37,637 nt of DNA from Candidatus Omnitrophota bacterium (GTDB lineage Bacteria; Omnitrophota; Gorgyraeia; Zapsychrales; Zapsychraceae). The translations under genes and the position numbers were made by a program. Shown here piece after piece: positions 1 to 6,578 of this stretch. The notes below the pieces were generated by a model, which saw nothing but the letters and a program-made list of their open reading frames with translations, was not told the origin of the DNA and did not search any database. Each line of letters opens with the position of its first letter. The stretch's first letter is position 1. The stretch is from assembly GCA_020429915.1 (NCBI GenBank), contig JAGQKV010000017.1:1-37637 (forward strand), in the 5' to 3' direction.

Positions 1-54
<54 letters not shown>

Positions 55-165
55 GACTTGGCTTTTTGTGACTTGGTTGTCTTATAAAAGACTTGTAACG
101 AGAAAATAAATTATCAAAGATCCATAAAAAATCACAGTATTTGCGAATTGCTTTGCTGTGAAGAT
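55..165 (-). other. rRNA leader with boxA-like element
   Basis: AT-rich leader between the predicted rrn start site and the 16S 5' end. On the minus strand 108-121 read ATCTTTGATAATTT, resembling the boxA antitermination element (CTTTGA core) found in bacterial rRNA leaders. The heptamer CCAAGTC (minus strand) occurs twice, at 55-61 and 70-76, directly before the mature 16S end, and could belong to processing sequence. No coding capacity seen. Confidence 0.45.
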
Positions 166-171
166 TTCAGA

Positions 172-200
172 AGTGTACTAAAATTCGAAGTGCTTGTCAA
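172..200 (-). promoter_or_regulatory. rRNA operon promoter (sigma70-like)
   Basis: On the minus strand TTGACA (195-200) is followed after 17 nt by TACACT (172-177). The -35 box is a perfect consensus match and the spacing is ideal. Transcription would start near position 165, giving a leader of about 110 nt. It is the best promoter-like sequence between the last protein gene and 16S, so rRNA is probably transcribed independently of the upstream biosynthetic genes. Confidence 0.65.
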
Positions 201-244
201 GCCATTTCTGAAAGATTTTTCCAACCCGAAATCTCCCGGATCAA

Positions 245-285
245 GGGCCAAAAAAGGGCCTCTCAGAAGGACTTACGACTTCTGA
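245..285 (-). terminator. Candidate terminator separating the biosynthetic genes from rrn
   Basis: A 7-bp perfect stem (TCAGAAG at 263-269, CTTCTGA at 279-285; 9-nt loop) is followed on the minus strand by seven bases and then a run of six T (250-255). The gap between stem and T-tract is longer than in a classical intrinsic terminator and the stem is only moderately stable, so this is tentative. The 290-367 stretch between it and the last gene shows nothing recognisable. Confidence 0.35.
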
Positions 286-367
286 CAAAAAGCTTCTACA
301 TCGGTGCAACGCATATCCTGTGAAGGTGATATAGAATACCAAAGAAAAACTAAAAAAGCAAATGAAA

Positions 368-1273
368 TTATTGAATAAGACGTAAAATGTTGTTGCCATT
401 TATGTTAGCAACGTCATTCTCGGAAAGTCCGGCTTGACGCGCCGCCTCAAGAGCACCCCGGGGGCTGGGATTGGCGGGAAAATCACTCCCAAAAAGGATT
501 TGTTCGGGGCCCGCCACCTCCAAACAACACATTAATGAGGCGACCGAGGACGATCCGCTCATGTCGTAAAAAAGGTTCTGAAACCATCCGCTGGGCGGTT
601 TAGCCAGCTCCTTGACATAGTTACGCTTGCGCAGCATGTGATACGTGGAGTCGAAGCGGTCTTTGACGATCGGCAACACCCCGCCGTAGTGCGGAAAAAT
701 AAACTGAATATCAGGATAACGCAAAAAGATGTCGGACATCATCAATTTCCCCAGACACATCGTCACGTCCATCACATACTCCAGCACCGGCGAAAGCAGC
801 GGGTCCTCCACGCGTTCGTGTCCGATGGGCTTGATGATCTGGGCGTGAACATGCACGGGAAACTTGTTGTCGGAGGCAAACTCCCAAACCGGATCGAAGA
901 ATTTGTCGTCGAGATATGTCCCGTCGTAACTCGAAGCCAGACTCAAAACGGTTAAACCCAAATCCTGCACCCGGAGCAAAGCCTCCTCAAGGCCCTTGGA
1001 ATCACCGTAAGGAATAATGCCCGCCCCGACAAACCGATCGGGATGCCCACCGACCATCTTGGCAATCGCGGGATTGTAAACCTCGACGAGGTTGTTCCAA
1101 CCTTTCATGTTGATGTGCGCGTCGCTGGTGGGATATAGCAGAACGGCCCGGTCGATATGGTGTTCGTCCATCATCTGAAGCTGACGGTCCACATCCGACC
1201 AACCCTGCTTAAAAAAGGCGGTATGTTCGGCCACTTCCGGTGGCATGTAATGACTGTGCGCGTCGATAATCAC
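368..1273 (-). CDS. Amidohydrolase-family protein (ACMSD-type, possible aromatic-acid decarboxylase)
   Basis: A 301-aa amidohydrolase of the COG2159/ACMSD type. Metal-ligand motifs are visible: DAHSH with His6 and His8, His141/His143 in FPVHVH, His195 in FPHYGG, and Asp264 in FGSDFPAN. Members of this family include non-oxidative decarboxylases of aromatic acids (2-amino-3-carboxymuconate semialdehyde, gamma-resorcylate, 6-methylsalicylate) as well as hydrolases. As the last protein gene of a polyketide locus, a tailoring decarboxylase is attractive, but the substrate is inferred. The start is GTG at 1273, with AAGGA ten bases upstream. A GC-rich hairpin (1302-1320) lies in the 79-nt gap to the previous gene, so its expression may be partly uncoupled. 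Confidence 0.8.
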   Translation of the reverse strand: MIIDAHSHYMPPEVAEHTAFFKQGWSDVDRQLQMMDEHHIDRAVLLYPTSDAHINMKGWNNLVEVYNPAIAKMVGGHPDRFVGAGIIPYGDSKGLEEALLRVQDLGLTVLSLASSYDGTYLDDKFFDPVWEFASDNKFPVHVHAQIIKPIGHERVEDPLLSPVLEYVMDVTMCLGKLMMSDIFLRYPDIQFIFPHYGGVLPIVKDRFDSTYHMLRKRNYVKELAKPPSGWFQNLFYDMSGSSSVASLMCCLEVAGPEQILFGSDFPANPSPRGALEAARQAGLSENDVANINGNNILRLIQ

Positions 1274-1301
1274 GGCCAGAAAATCCTTGTGCTGTCAATG
1301 C

Positions 1302-1320
1302 TGCCGGGGCGCCCCCGGCA
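1302..1320. repeat. GC-rich perfect hairpin
   Basis: Arms TGCCGGGG (1302-1309) and CCCCGGCA (1313-1320) with a 3-nt loop lie between the PC4-like gene and the amidohydrolase gene. No T-run follows on the minus strand, so it is not a classical terminator. It could slow or process the transcript or protect its 3' end. Confidence 0.6.
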
Positions 1321-1352
1321 CTTACCGGGCCCGTTCGCCGCTGATGCGCCGT

Positions 1353-1586
1353 TTAGAGCATTTTGTTATCCTTAAGAGTTTTTTCCACTTCGTCCAGGCA
1401 CTTGCGCAAATCGGCAAGCAAATGGATGTTGATGGAAACTCCCTTTGCCGTCGGTACCATTTCTTCGGTCCCCTGCGTCATCGTCCACGTCCGGATGTCG
1501 ATCAGATCGTTGCCTTTGAATTCCCGGATACCGACACGGATTTCCTGGAACTTATTCTTTTTGAATGTTGCGATGGTTTTGTCCAT
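1353..1586 (-). CDS. PC4/YdbC-like single-stranded DNA-binding protein
   Basis: A 77-aa protein matching the bacterial form of the transcriptional coactivator p15 (PC4) domain: an EIRVGIREFKGNDLIDIRTW strand block, a Pro-Thr-x-Lys-Gly segment (VPTAKGVSI) and a C-terminal amphipathic helix (LADLRKCLDEVEKTL). PC4 domains are small Whirly-like folds that bind single-stranded DNA or RNA as dimers. The start is fixed by a perfect anti-16S match, AGGAGGTGAT, five bases upstream of the ATG. This is the strongest ribosome binding site seen in the locus, so it may be made in larger amounts than its neighbours. It lies between an SDR gene and an amidohydrolase gene; a regulatory role in the cluster is a guess. 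Confidence 0.75.
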   Translation of the reverse strand: MDKTIATFKKNKFQEIRVGIREFKGNDLIDIRTWTMTQGTEEMVPTAKGVSINIHLLADLRKCLDEVEKTLKDNKML

Positions 1587-1591
1587 GAGTT

Positions 1592-1601
1592 ATCACCTCC
1601 T
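1592..1601 (-). promoter_or_regulatory. Consensus Shine-Dalgarno sequence
   Basis: On the minus strand this is AGGAGGTGAT, fully complementary to the 16S 3' end, spaced 5 nt before the ATG of the PC4-like gene. It decides the start at 1586. Confidence 0.85.
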
Positions 1602-1627
1602 TTGGCGCACGGAGCGACTTTCTACTA

Positions 1628-1709
1628 GTAATTGGTGATTAGGGATTGGTGATTTGAAAGCTCGTTAAGGGCAAACTGTACGCATCCCCAATCCCTAATC
1701 ACCAATTAC
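1628..1709. repeat. 22-bp perfect inverted repeat built of heptamers
   Basis: The arms at 1628-1649 and 1688-1709 are perfect 22-bp reverse complements around a 38-nt loop. Each arm is a degenerate 7-mer array; read on one strand the units are AATCACC, AATCCCT, AATCACC, AATTACT. The right arm runs into the end of the SDR gene and contains its stop codon (1706-1708). No poly-T follows. A long transcript hairpin between the SDR and PC4-like genes, or a relic of a small mobile repeat, would both fit. Confidence 0.8.
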
Positions 1710-2536
1710 TTCTTAGTTTCCAATTTCCGCCTCTTCATTTCCTCAATATTTTCCCCGCAGTGCGGGCAATCGGCCATCTGCTGTTTATAGTCGATGACCG
1801 GCTTGGTCCAGGGGGTTTGCTGGTTGATAACGGCCAACTCCAGGGGACAACAGTTAGCCGGGACGCTGAGGGCGAACATCACCATGTCCACGACAGCCTG
1901 CGGATCCATCAGCCGGTCGCGCTGCTGGGCCGTGATGTTCTCCAGGGAGTCTGTTAGGTCCGAAGCAACCACTCCGGGGAGAATCGACGTCACCTTGATA
2001 TTATGATCGCGCAGCTCCCAGAACAACCCTTTCAAGAACGCGCGCAATCCCACCTTCAGCGAGCTGTATGTCAGAAACCCCCGCGGGATCGGATCGACCA
2101 GCGTCGAACCGGAAACCGAATTGATGATGGCCCCCTGCTTGCGTTCGATCATCTCGTTGATGACCAGGCGGATCAAACGGACGTAGCCCAGGTAGTTGGT
2201 GTGCACCAACCGCTCAAAGTCATCAAACGGCTGCTTTTCGAAGGGAAACTGGCTCGTTACGCCGGCATTGTTAATCAAGATATCGATGGGGCCGAGCTGG
2301 GCCCGGGTCGTGTCTACCAGATTCTGGAGATCCTCCATCTTGCCGACGTCGCACGCCACACCCAATATTTTTCCGGCCGACTGTGCCTGAAGCTTGTTAA
2401 CGGTATCGTCCAGGGTTGCCTGCGTACGCGCCGCCAGGACAACATTAGCCCCTTCCGCCGCCAGGCGTTCGGCGATGGCCTTGCCGATACCTTTCGATGC
2501 TCCGGTAATGACTGCATTTTTTCCTTTAATATCCAT
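1706..2536 (-). CDS. SDR-family oxidoreductase (ketoreductase candidate)
   Basis: A 276-aa classical short-chain dehydrogenase/reductase. The Rossmann motif TGASKGIG is at 11-18, NNAG at 88-91, a Ser in INSVSGS (139-143) and the catalytic pair Tyr156 and Lys160 (YSSLK). Arg37 after the second strand (LAARTQ) favours NADPH. The C-terminal ~25 residues are an unusual Cys/Lys-rich tail (CPHCG then EEMKRRK) with one CxxC pair only. In a type II PKS locus an SDR of this kind would serve as ketoreductase on the nascent poly-beta-ketone or on a tailored product; that role is inferred from context. Its stop lies inside the inverted repeat at 1688-1709. Confidence 0.85.
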   Translation of the reverse strand: MDIKGKNAVITGASKGIGKAIAERLAAEGANVVLAARTQATLDDTVNKLQAQSAGKILGVACDVGKMEDLQNLVDTTRAQLGPIDILINNAGVTSQFPFEKQPFDDFERLVHTNYLGYVRLIRLVINEMIERKQGAIINSVSGSTLVDPIPRGFLTYSSLKVGLRAFLKGLFWELRDHNIKVTSILPGVVASDLTDSLENITAQQRDRLMDPQAVVDMVMFALSVPANCCPLELAVINQQTPWTKPVIDYKQQMADCPHCGENIEEMKRRKLETKK

Positions 2537-2550
2537 ATCTTCCTATCCTT

Positions 2551-3354
2551 TCATTTCCCGCCAGGGTCTTTACGGTAAAAAACAAACTGTGCGAACCGGC
2601 CGACGAAACTTAATCCGTTCGCCTGCATCAGCCGGTCAAAGGCATCCGCATTGTGATACTGAAAATTTTCCTCCAGGTGCAACCCTCCGCCCTCAAAGGC
2701 ATCGCCGCTGATCAGCAACCCACCGGTTCTGACGCAGCGACTCAACCGGTTGACAACCGCGGGCAGGTCCTTGATGTGCTCGAAGCAGTCAAAACTGATC
2801 ACCGCGTCAAAAGTCTCTCCGGACAAGCCGTCGAGCGCATCGTACATCTTCACATCCAATCCGCGGCGCTGAAACCGCCACCGGGCGAAATCGGACACTT
2901 CCTTGCCGATATCGCAATAGGCGACCTGCCGGCCGGACGCCGCCAAGGCCAGACACAGATCGCCGGTCCCGCCGCCGAAATCCAGCACCTCCCGGCACCG
3001 GAACTTGTCCAGATATGGCCGCATGATACGGCATAGATATTGAGGACGCGCCTTCTCGGCATTCCACAAGGGTAGCTCATAGAGATAATACGTCGCCTCA
3101 CGATAAAAGTTTTCCACCGCCGATACCGTCAGCCGATCCTGTTGCTGGAAGATCGCGAACGTCGGTTCCTTGCGCGGCCCCATATGATGCTTTTTCCGCA
3201 CGGTTTCCAGCGGTTCACCGGTGTACTCGCTGACCTCTTTCAGCGTCTCCTGATACAAATTCAGACGCCGGCTCTCGTCTTCGGCCCATTTCTTGTATAT
3301 TTTGTTGCGCCAGGATAACATCGGGCGCATGAGCTCATACTGCCAACTCTTCAT
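2551..3354 (-). CDS. Class I SAM-dependent methyltransferase
   Basis: A 267-aa protein whose C-terminal half is a Rossmann-type methyltransferase: motif I VLDFGGGTGDLC, an acidic loop (YCDIG), DAVISFDCFEHI for motif IV and LLISGDAF. The N-terminal ~100 residues form a helical, charged extension without a domain I recognise. The start at 3354 overlaps the MFS stop in an ATGA, showing translational coupling; a longer reading frame upstream is only an antisense-like shadow over the MFS gene. In this setting it is probably an O- or C-methylating tailoring enzyme; the acceptor cannot be deduced. Confidence 0.82.
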   Translation of the reverse strand: MKSWQYELMRPMLSWRNKIYKKWAEDESRRLNLYQETLKEVSEYTGEPLETVRKKHHMGPRKEPTFAIFQQQDRLTVSAVENFYREATYYLYELPLWNAEKARPQYLCRIMRPYLDKFRCREVLDFGGGTGDLCLALAASGRQVAYCDIGKEVSDFARWRFQRRGLDVKMYDALDGLSGETFDAVISFDCFEHIKDLPAVVNRLSRCVRTGGLLISGDAFEGGGLHLEENFQYHNADAFDRLMQANGLSFVGRFAQFVFYRKDPGGK

Positions 3355-4493
3355 GAGGTTTTCATTCCTTGAGGTATTATGCGCGGAACCATCCACGACA
3401 GCAGGAAGGCCAGACATCCGAAAACAAAAAATGTCCGACCGAAGTTCAAACTTACAAAAGGTTTGCTCAGGATGAATCCCATCCCGCCGCTGATGAAACG
3501 AACCGAGGAGTTTAAGCCGGCGATCACCGGCCGGTCTTCGTCCGTAAAGTCCGTCAAGATGGTGGAAATCCCGTTGTGGCCGATCGTCCAGAACAAGGCA
3601 ATCAATCCCAGTACCGCCGCCAGCATCACGGAACCATAGGTCCCCAGCAGTGCCATAATGGACAAAGCCAATCCGGTTACACCGACCCTCAGCGTAAAAG
3701 CGCGGCCCTTCAGGTCGGACAGAAAACCGCCGCACACCTGACCGATCATCCCCATCACGACCGTGAGCACGACGAACATATTGATAGTCAACTGATCAAA
3801 ACCGTACACCTGATCCAAATACACACCGTACCACTTGTGCACGCCGTGGTACAGAAAGCTGAGACAAAAGATAAACAGGAACACGCGCAGGATCTCCGAC
3901 TTGCGGAGCGCGTGCAGGTAATCCGTGTGCCCGGCGTGGCTGCAGTCCAGCAGTCCCGACCGGTACAGCCCGAAACCGGCGGCAACAGCCACCCCCAATC
4001 CCGCCGGTATATAAAAAATCAGCCGCCACGGCATGACCCCGCCCACGATCAGGCCGAGAATGGACGCGACAAAGGCATGGCTGAAAAAGATCCCCACCAG
4101 ACGGCCGCGAATGCGTTTTTCGAAATGATCCCCGATGATGATCAACCCCATGGGAATCGCCCCGGCGGCGGTTACGCCCATGAGGATCCGGCCGCATAGC
4201 ATCGCCTCCAGACTGCCGGCCCGCGCGCAAATAAGACAGGCCAGTCCGAATAATCCCATCATGCCCACGTAGACAGTGCGGAACCGGAACCGGCTGACCA
4301 AAGGCGCGTATAGCAACGCCGCAAATCCGTAAGGCACCAGATAGTAGGGAATGATGCGCGCAACCTCGAACTTCGTGCGCATTAAGTCTTCACTGATAAC
4401 GGGAACAATGGCGGAGATGACCGCCACATTAAATGATATTGTCAGGCAGCCCAGGCAGATCAATGCATACAACCCCAGTTTTTCCCGTGTCAC
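3351..4493 (-). CDS. MFS transporter (probable product exporter)
   Basis: A 380-aa integral membrane protein with about twelve hydrophobic segments and features of the major facilitator superfamily, including a basic loop after the second helix (VSRFRFRTVYVG, motif A region) and ILMGVTAAGAIPMG. It starts with GTG at 4493 preceded by AAAGGA. The length is typical of 12-helix MFS permeases. Overlap with the methyltransferase start and its position inside the polyketide locus suggest drug/metabolite export. Uptake of a precursor cannot be excluded. Confidence 0.85.
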   Translation of the reverse strand: MTREKLGLYALICLGCLTISFNVAVISAIVPVISEDLMRTKFEVARIIPYYLVPYGFAALLYAPLVSRFRFRTVYVGMMGLFGLACLICARAGSLEAMLCGRILMGVTAAGAIPMGLIIIGDHFEKRIRGRLVGIFFSHAFVASILGLIVGGVMPWRLIFYIPAGLGVAVAAGFGLYRSGLLDCSHAGHTDYLHALRKSEILRVFLFIFCLSFLYHGVHKWYGVYLDQVYGFDQLTINMFVVLTVVMGMIGQVCGGFLSDLKGRAFTLRVGVTGLALSIMALLGTYGSVMLAAVLGLIALFWTIGHNGISTILTDFTDEDRPVIAGLNSSVRFISGGMGFILSKPFVSLNFGRTFFVFGCLAFLLSWMVPRIIPQGMKTS

Positions 4494-4536
4494 GATCCGG
4501 TCCTTTGCAATCTGTCAAAAAACAAGGGCGCGGCGC

Positions 4537-4998
4537 TTACCCTTCTTTGGCCGTCTGCGCGGCTTCCTGCTCAATCACCTTCTTGAAAATCTTAAGATTG
4601 TGCTGCGAATGCTCATTGATGAAACCGGCGATCTGTTCGCCCGTGAATTTGGTGAAACCCGGGTCCATGTCAAAGTCCTGGATCCATGTCATCAGCGTGC
4701 CGTCATCCGTTTCATGGTACAGCCAAATGATCTTCATATATTTAAAAGGAAACATCGGATCGTACCGGCTGGCGATGGCATAGCGTTGCTCGGGATGAAG
4801 CCAGCGTTTGGAGACCCACGATTTGCCGTCATTGTTTGTCAGACGAAAGGTGATTTCATTGCCTTCTCGGCTGAGGACTTCCGCGCTGACATATTCATCT
4901 CCGAAGAGTTCCGTCCAGCGTTCGATGTGGTTGGAGATTTCAAAGGTAATGTCAAAAGGGGCATTTACAAAAATAGAGTTCACCGTATGTTGCGCCAT
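4537..4998 (-). CDS. SRPBCC-fold aromatase/cyclase-like protein
   Basis: A 153-aa START/SRPBCC (Bet v1-like) protein that resembles polyketide cyclase/dehydrase family members: an N-terminal strand HTVNSIFVNAPFDITFEIS, then the IERWTELFGDEYVSAEVLSR region, strands ending in MTWIQDFDMDPG, and a long C-terminal helix. In aromatic type II PKS clusters such single-domain proteins (TcmN ARO/CYC type) fold and aromatise the polyketide. Its presence downstream of KS-alpha, KS-beta and ACP supports that role; similar folds also bind other hydrophobic ligands. A strong GGAGGA lies five bases before the ATG, and an AT-rich stretch with a candidate promoter (5092-5119) precedes the gene, so it may head a second transcription unit. 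Confidence 0.75.
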   Translation of the reverse strand: MAQHTVNSIFVNAPFDITFEISNHIERWTELFGDEYVSAEVLSREGNEITFRLTNNDGKSWVSKRWLHPEQRYAIASRYDPMFPFKYMKIIWLYHETDDGTLMTWIQDFDMDPGFTKFTGEQIAGFINEHSQHNLKIFKKVIEQEAAQTAKEG

Positions 4999-5091
4999 AA
5001 TAGTCCTCCGTATTGGGTCCGGTCAAATCACCGGGAATAGTATTACTAAATATTATATATCTTCTATATATATAAATAATAATATATGTTT

Positions 5092-5119
5092 ATAGTAGCA
5101 AAGTTGATTTCAATTGCAA
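5092..5119 (-). promoter_or_regulatory. Candidate internal promoter before the SRPBCC gene
   Basis: On the minus strand TTGCAA (5114-5119) is followed after 16 nt by TACTAT (5092-5097) with an extended -10 TG. It sits in the most AT-rich part of the locus (about 5040-5160) inside the 231-nt gap 4999-5229. The rest of the gap shows only A/T runs and a short inverted repeat TAGTATTACTA (5038-5048). It could drive SRPBCC-MFS-methyltransferase-SDR separately from the PKS genes. Confidence 0.45.
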
Positions 5120-5229
5120 GCAGAGATATAAATCTGATTGCTATATATAGAGTAGTGAGGTTTGGGAAAAAATAGAGAATCAGCGCCCCGCTGGACCGCT
5201 TGTTTGTGTGGATGCCCCGGATGTCCGGA

Positions 5230-5334
5230 TCAATAGCGGAAAATCAGCAGGCAGACGGCCCAGATAATGACAATCACCAAAATGACGTCATCACGGGTCG
5301 GACGAAACTTTTTAGCGGAGGTCTTCTCTTCCAT
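5230..5334 (-). CDS. Small single-pass membrane protein (34 aa)
   Basis: A 34-codon reading frame starting one base after the cyclase stop (TGA-A-ATG). The translation begins MEEKTSAKKFRPTRDD, a charged head, followed by the hydrophobic stretch VILVIVIIWAVCLLIF and ending RY. One transmembrane helix with the charged N-terminus probably cytoplasmic is the only recognisable feature. It resembles in size and plan the 36-aa protein on the other side of the cyclase gene. I do not recognise a family. Coupled spacing and the clean membrane-protein composition argue that it is real; it may tether or assist the synthase at the membrane. Confidence 0.6.
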   Translation of the reverse strand: MEEKTSAKKFRPTRDDVILVIVIIWAVCLLIFRY

Positions 5335-5335
5335 T

Positions 5336-6148
5336 TCAGGCATTCTCATCCAGGATCGCGACCACCCGTGCCCATCCCGCGCCGGCATTTCTGACTTTGA
5401 CCGGCAGGCAGGATACGGTAAACCCGTACGGTCGGGGGATGGCCCCGAGATTACCCAGACGCTCCATATGGCAGTACTCCCGGCGGCGGCCCAGAAAATG
5501 CGAGGGCCAGATCTTGGCCTTGTCTTTGGTTTCCAGAAATTCTTTGAACATCTCGAAGCACGGCCGGTCCAGGCCGATCGTGTCGATGCCCATCATCTTG
5601 ATGCCACGATCGAGCAGATACTCCACCGCATCCGGCAGCATGCCGACATACTTATTGACGTAGTCGGGCGTCCCCAAATTCTTATCGCCGCCGGTATATA
5701 TCAGGACGATATCCAGCGGTTTCAGTTCATAAGAAATCTTCTTTAACGCCGCCTCGACGTCCCGCGCCGCAATATTCTGCGGATAAGACAGGTGCGTAAA
5801 ATCCAGCAGGACACCCGGCCCGTAACACCACTCCAGCGGAACATCCTCGATCATCTTGGCCGGCTTGCCCTCACACCGGCTTCCGTAGTGAAACGGGGCG
5901 TCGACGTGGGTCCCCATGTGGACAGAGGAGTGTACGATCTCCAGCGAAAGCATCTCCCCGTCGGGAATCTCCTCCTTGGCGGCCACCCGTTCGCCGTTGT
6001 CAAAGGCTTCCTGGCCACCGGGTCGCTTGTTCATGACCACCCAGTTGAAATGCTCCACCCCGTCGGCATGGGTAATACGGTCAATGGTGGCGTCATGGGT
6101 CTCTTCCAGGGTGTCGTCTATCGGCAGACTAAGATCTATGATGTGCAT
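5336..6148 (-). CDS. PF04199-type metal-dependent cyclase/hydrolase
   Basis: A 270-aa member of the putative cyclase family (kynurenine formamidase-like fold). The metal-binding signature HxGTHxDxPxH is intact as HMGTHVDAPFH (residues 77-87). MHIIDLSLPI at the N-terminus is typical of the family and fixes the start at 6148, preceded by GAGGA. Family members include KynB formamidases, isatin hydrolases and proteins found in polyketide antibiotic clusters. Here it directly follows the KS-alpha/KS-beta/ACP genes, so a cyclisation or hydrolytic release step is plausible. It is flanked on both sides by tiny membrane-protein genes. Confidence 0.82.
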   Translation of the reverse strand: MHIIDLSLPIDDTLEETHDATIDRITHADGVEHFNWVVMNKRPGGQEAFDNGERVAAKEEIPDGEMLSLEIVHSSVHMGTHVDAPFHYGSRCEGKPAKMIEDVPLEWCYGPGVLLDFTHLSYPQNIAARDVEAALKKISYELKPLDIVLIYTGGDKNLGTPDYVNKYVGMLPDAVEYLLDRGIKMMGIDTIGLDRPCFEMFKEFLETKDKAKIWPSHFLGRRREYCHMERLGNLGAIPRPYGFTVSCLPVKVRNAGAGWARVVAILDENA

Positions 6149-6176
6149 AATCTCATTCCTCAATTCCTTGCGGTGA

Positions 6177-6287
6177 CTACTGTCCGCCGCGTAAGAAAGT
6201 AACCACAAAGATAAATATCAAAAGCAACCCGCCGAGGATCATCAGGATCGCGCCGGCCTTCATCTTCTCCTTGGGCGTTGAGAGCAT
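6177..6287 (-). CDS. Small single-pass membrane protein (36 aa)
   Basis: A 36-codon frame whose ATG abuts the ACP stop codon (TAAATG). It begins MLSTPKEKMKAGA, a basic head, followed by a hydrophobic run ILMILGGLLLIFIFVVTFL and a short RGGQ tail, so one transmembrane helix is predicted. No known family is recognised. Direct stop/start contact with the ACP gene, and a similarly built 34-aa protein two genes on, support a real coding function. A role in bringing the ACP-dependent synthase to the membrane is speculation. Confidence 0.6.
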   Translation of the reverse strand: MLSTPKEKMKAGAILMILGGLLLIFIFVVTFLRGGQ

Positions 6288-6524
6288 TTAGCTGGCCCCC
6301 TTGTCCGCAAGAATCCCCAGAATATCCTGGTAGGTATGCGTCTTCTTCAGTTCATTGTCGCCGATCTCGATCTGTAGATTCTTTTTCAGCCCGACGGAGA
6401 TCTCGACCATCTCGGTAGAGTCGACCTCATGGGCTTCGGCCAAAGGCCGGTCACGGATTATATCCTCCGGCTTGATATCAAGGACATCCTTCAATATTTG
6501 GTTCAGGGTTTCTTCCGCAGTCAT
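6288..6524 (-). CDS. Acyl carrier protein of the type II PKS
   Basis: A 78-aa acidic helical carrier protein. The phosphopantetheine attachment site is Ser36 in EVDSTEMVEI (the usual DSL is DST here), with a conserved spacing from the N-terminal helix (TLNQILKDVLDI) and the final helix (TYQDILGILADKG). It follows KS-beta by 54 nt and has a GGAG ribosome binding site. The order KS-alpha, KS-beta, ACP is the canonical minimal type II PKS. It would carry the growing chain; no acyltransferase gene is visible nearby, so malonyl loading must borrow the fatty-acid FabD, as is usual for such systems. Confidence 0.88.
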   Translation of the reverse strand: MTAEETLNQILKDVLDIKPEDIIRDRPLAEAHEVDSTEMVEISVGLKKNLQIEIGDNELKKTHTYQDILGILADKGAS

Positions 6525-6578
6525 AGGAAATTCTCCTCTCCCTTGTGCGTTATCGCCAATACCCGGCAGGTGACCGGG

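Noticed and set aside
1730-1770. Zinc ribbon at the C-terminus of the SDR
   Set aside because: Only one CxxC pair (CPHCG) is present and no second pair follows, so a zinc ribbon cannot be supported.
3355-3735. N-terminal extension of the methyltransferase
   Set aside because: The extra ~127 codons overlap the MFS gene out of frame and lack domain features; the ATGA overlap at 3351-3354 is the natural start.
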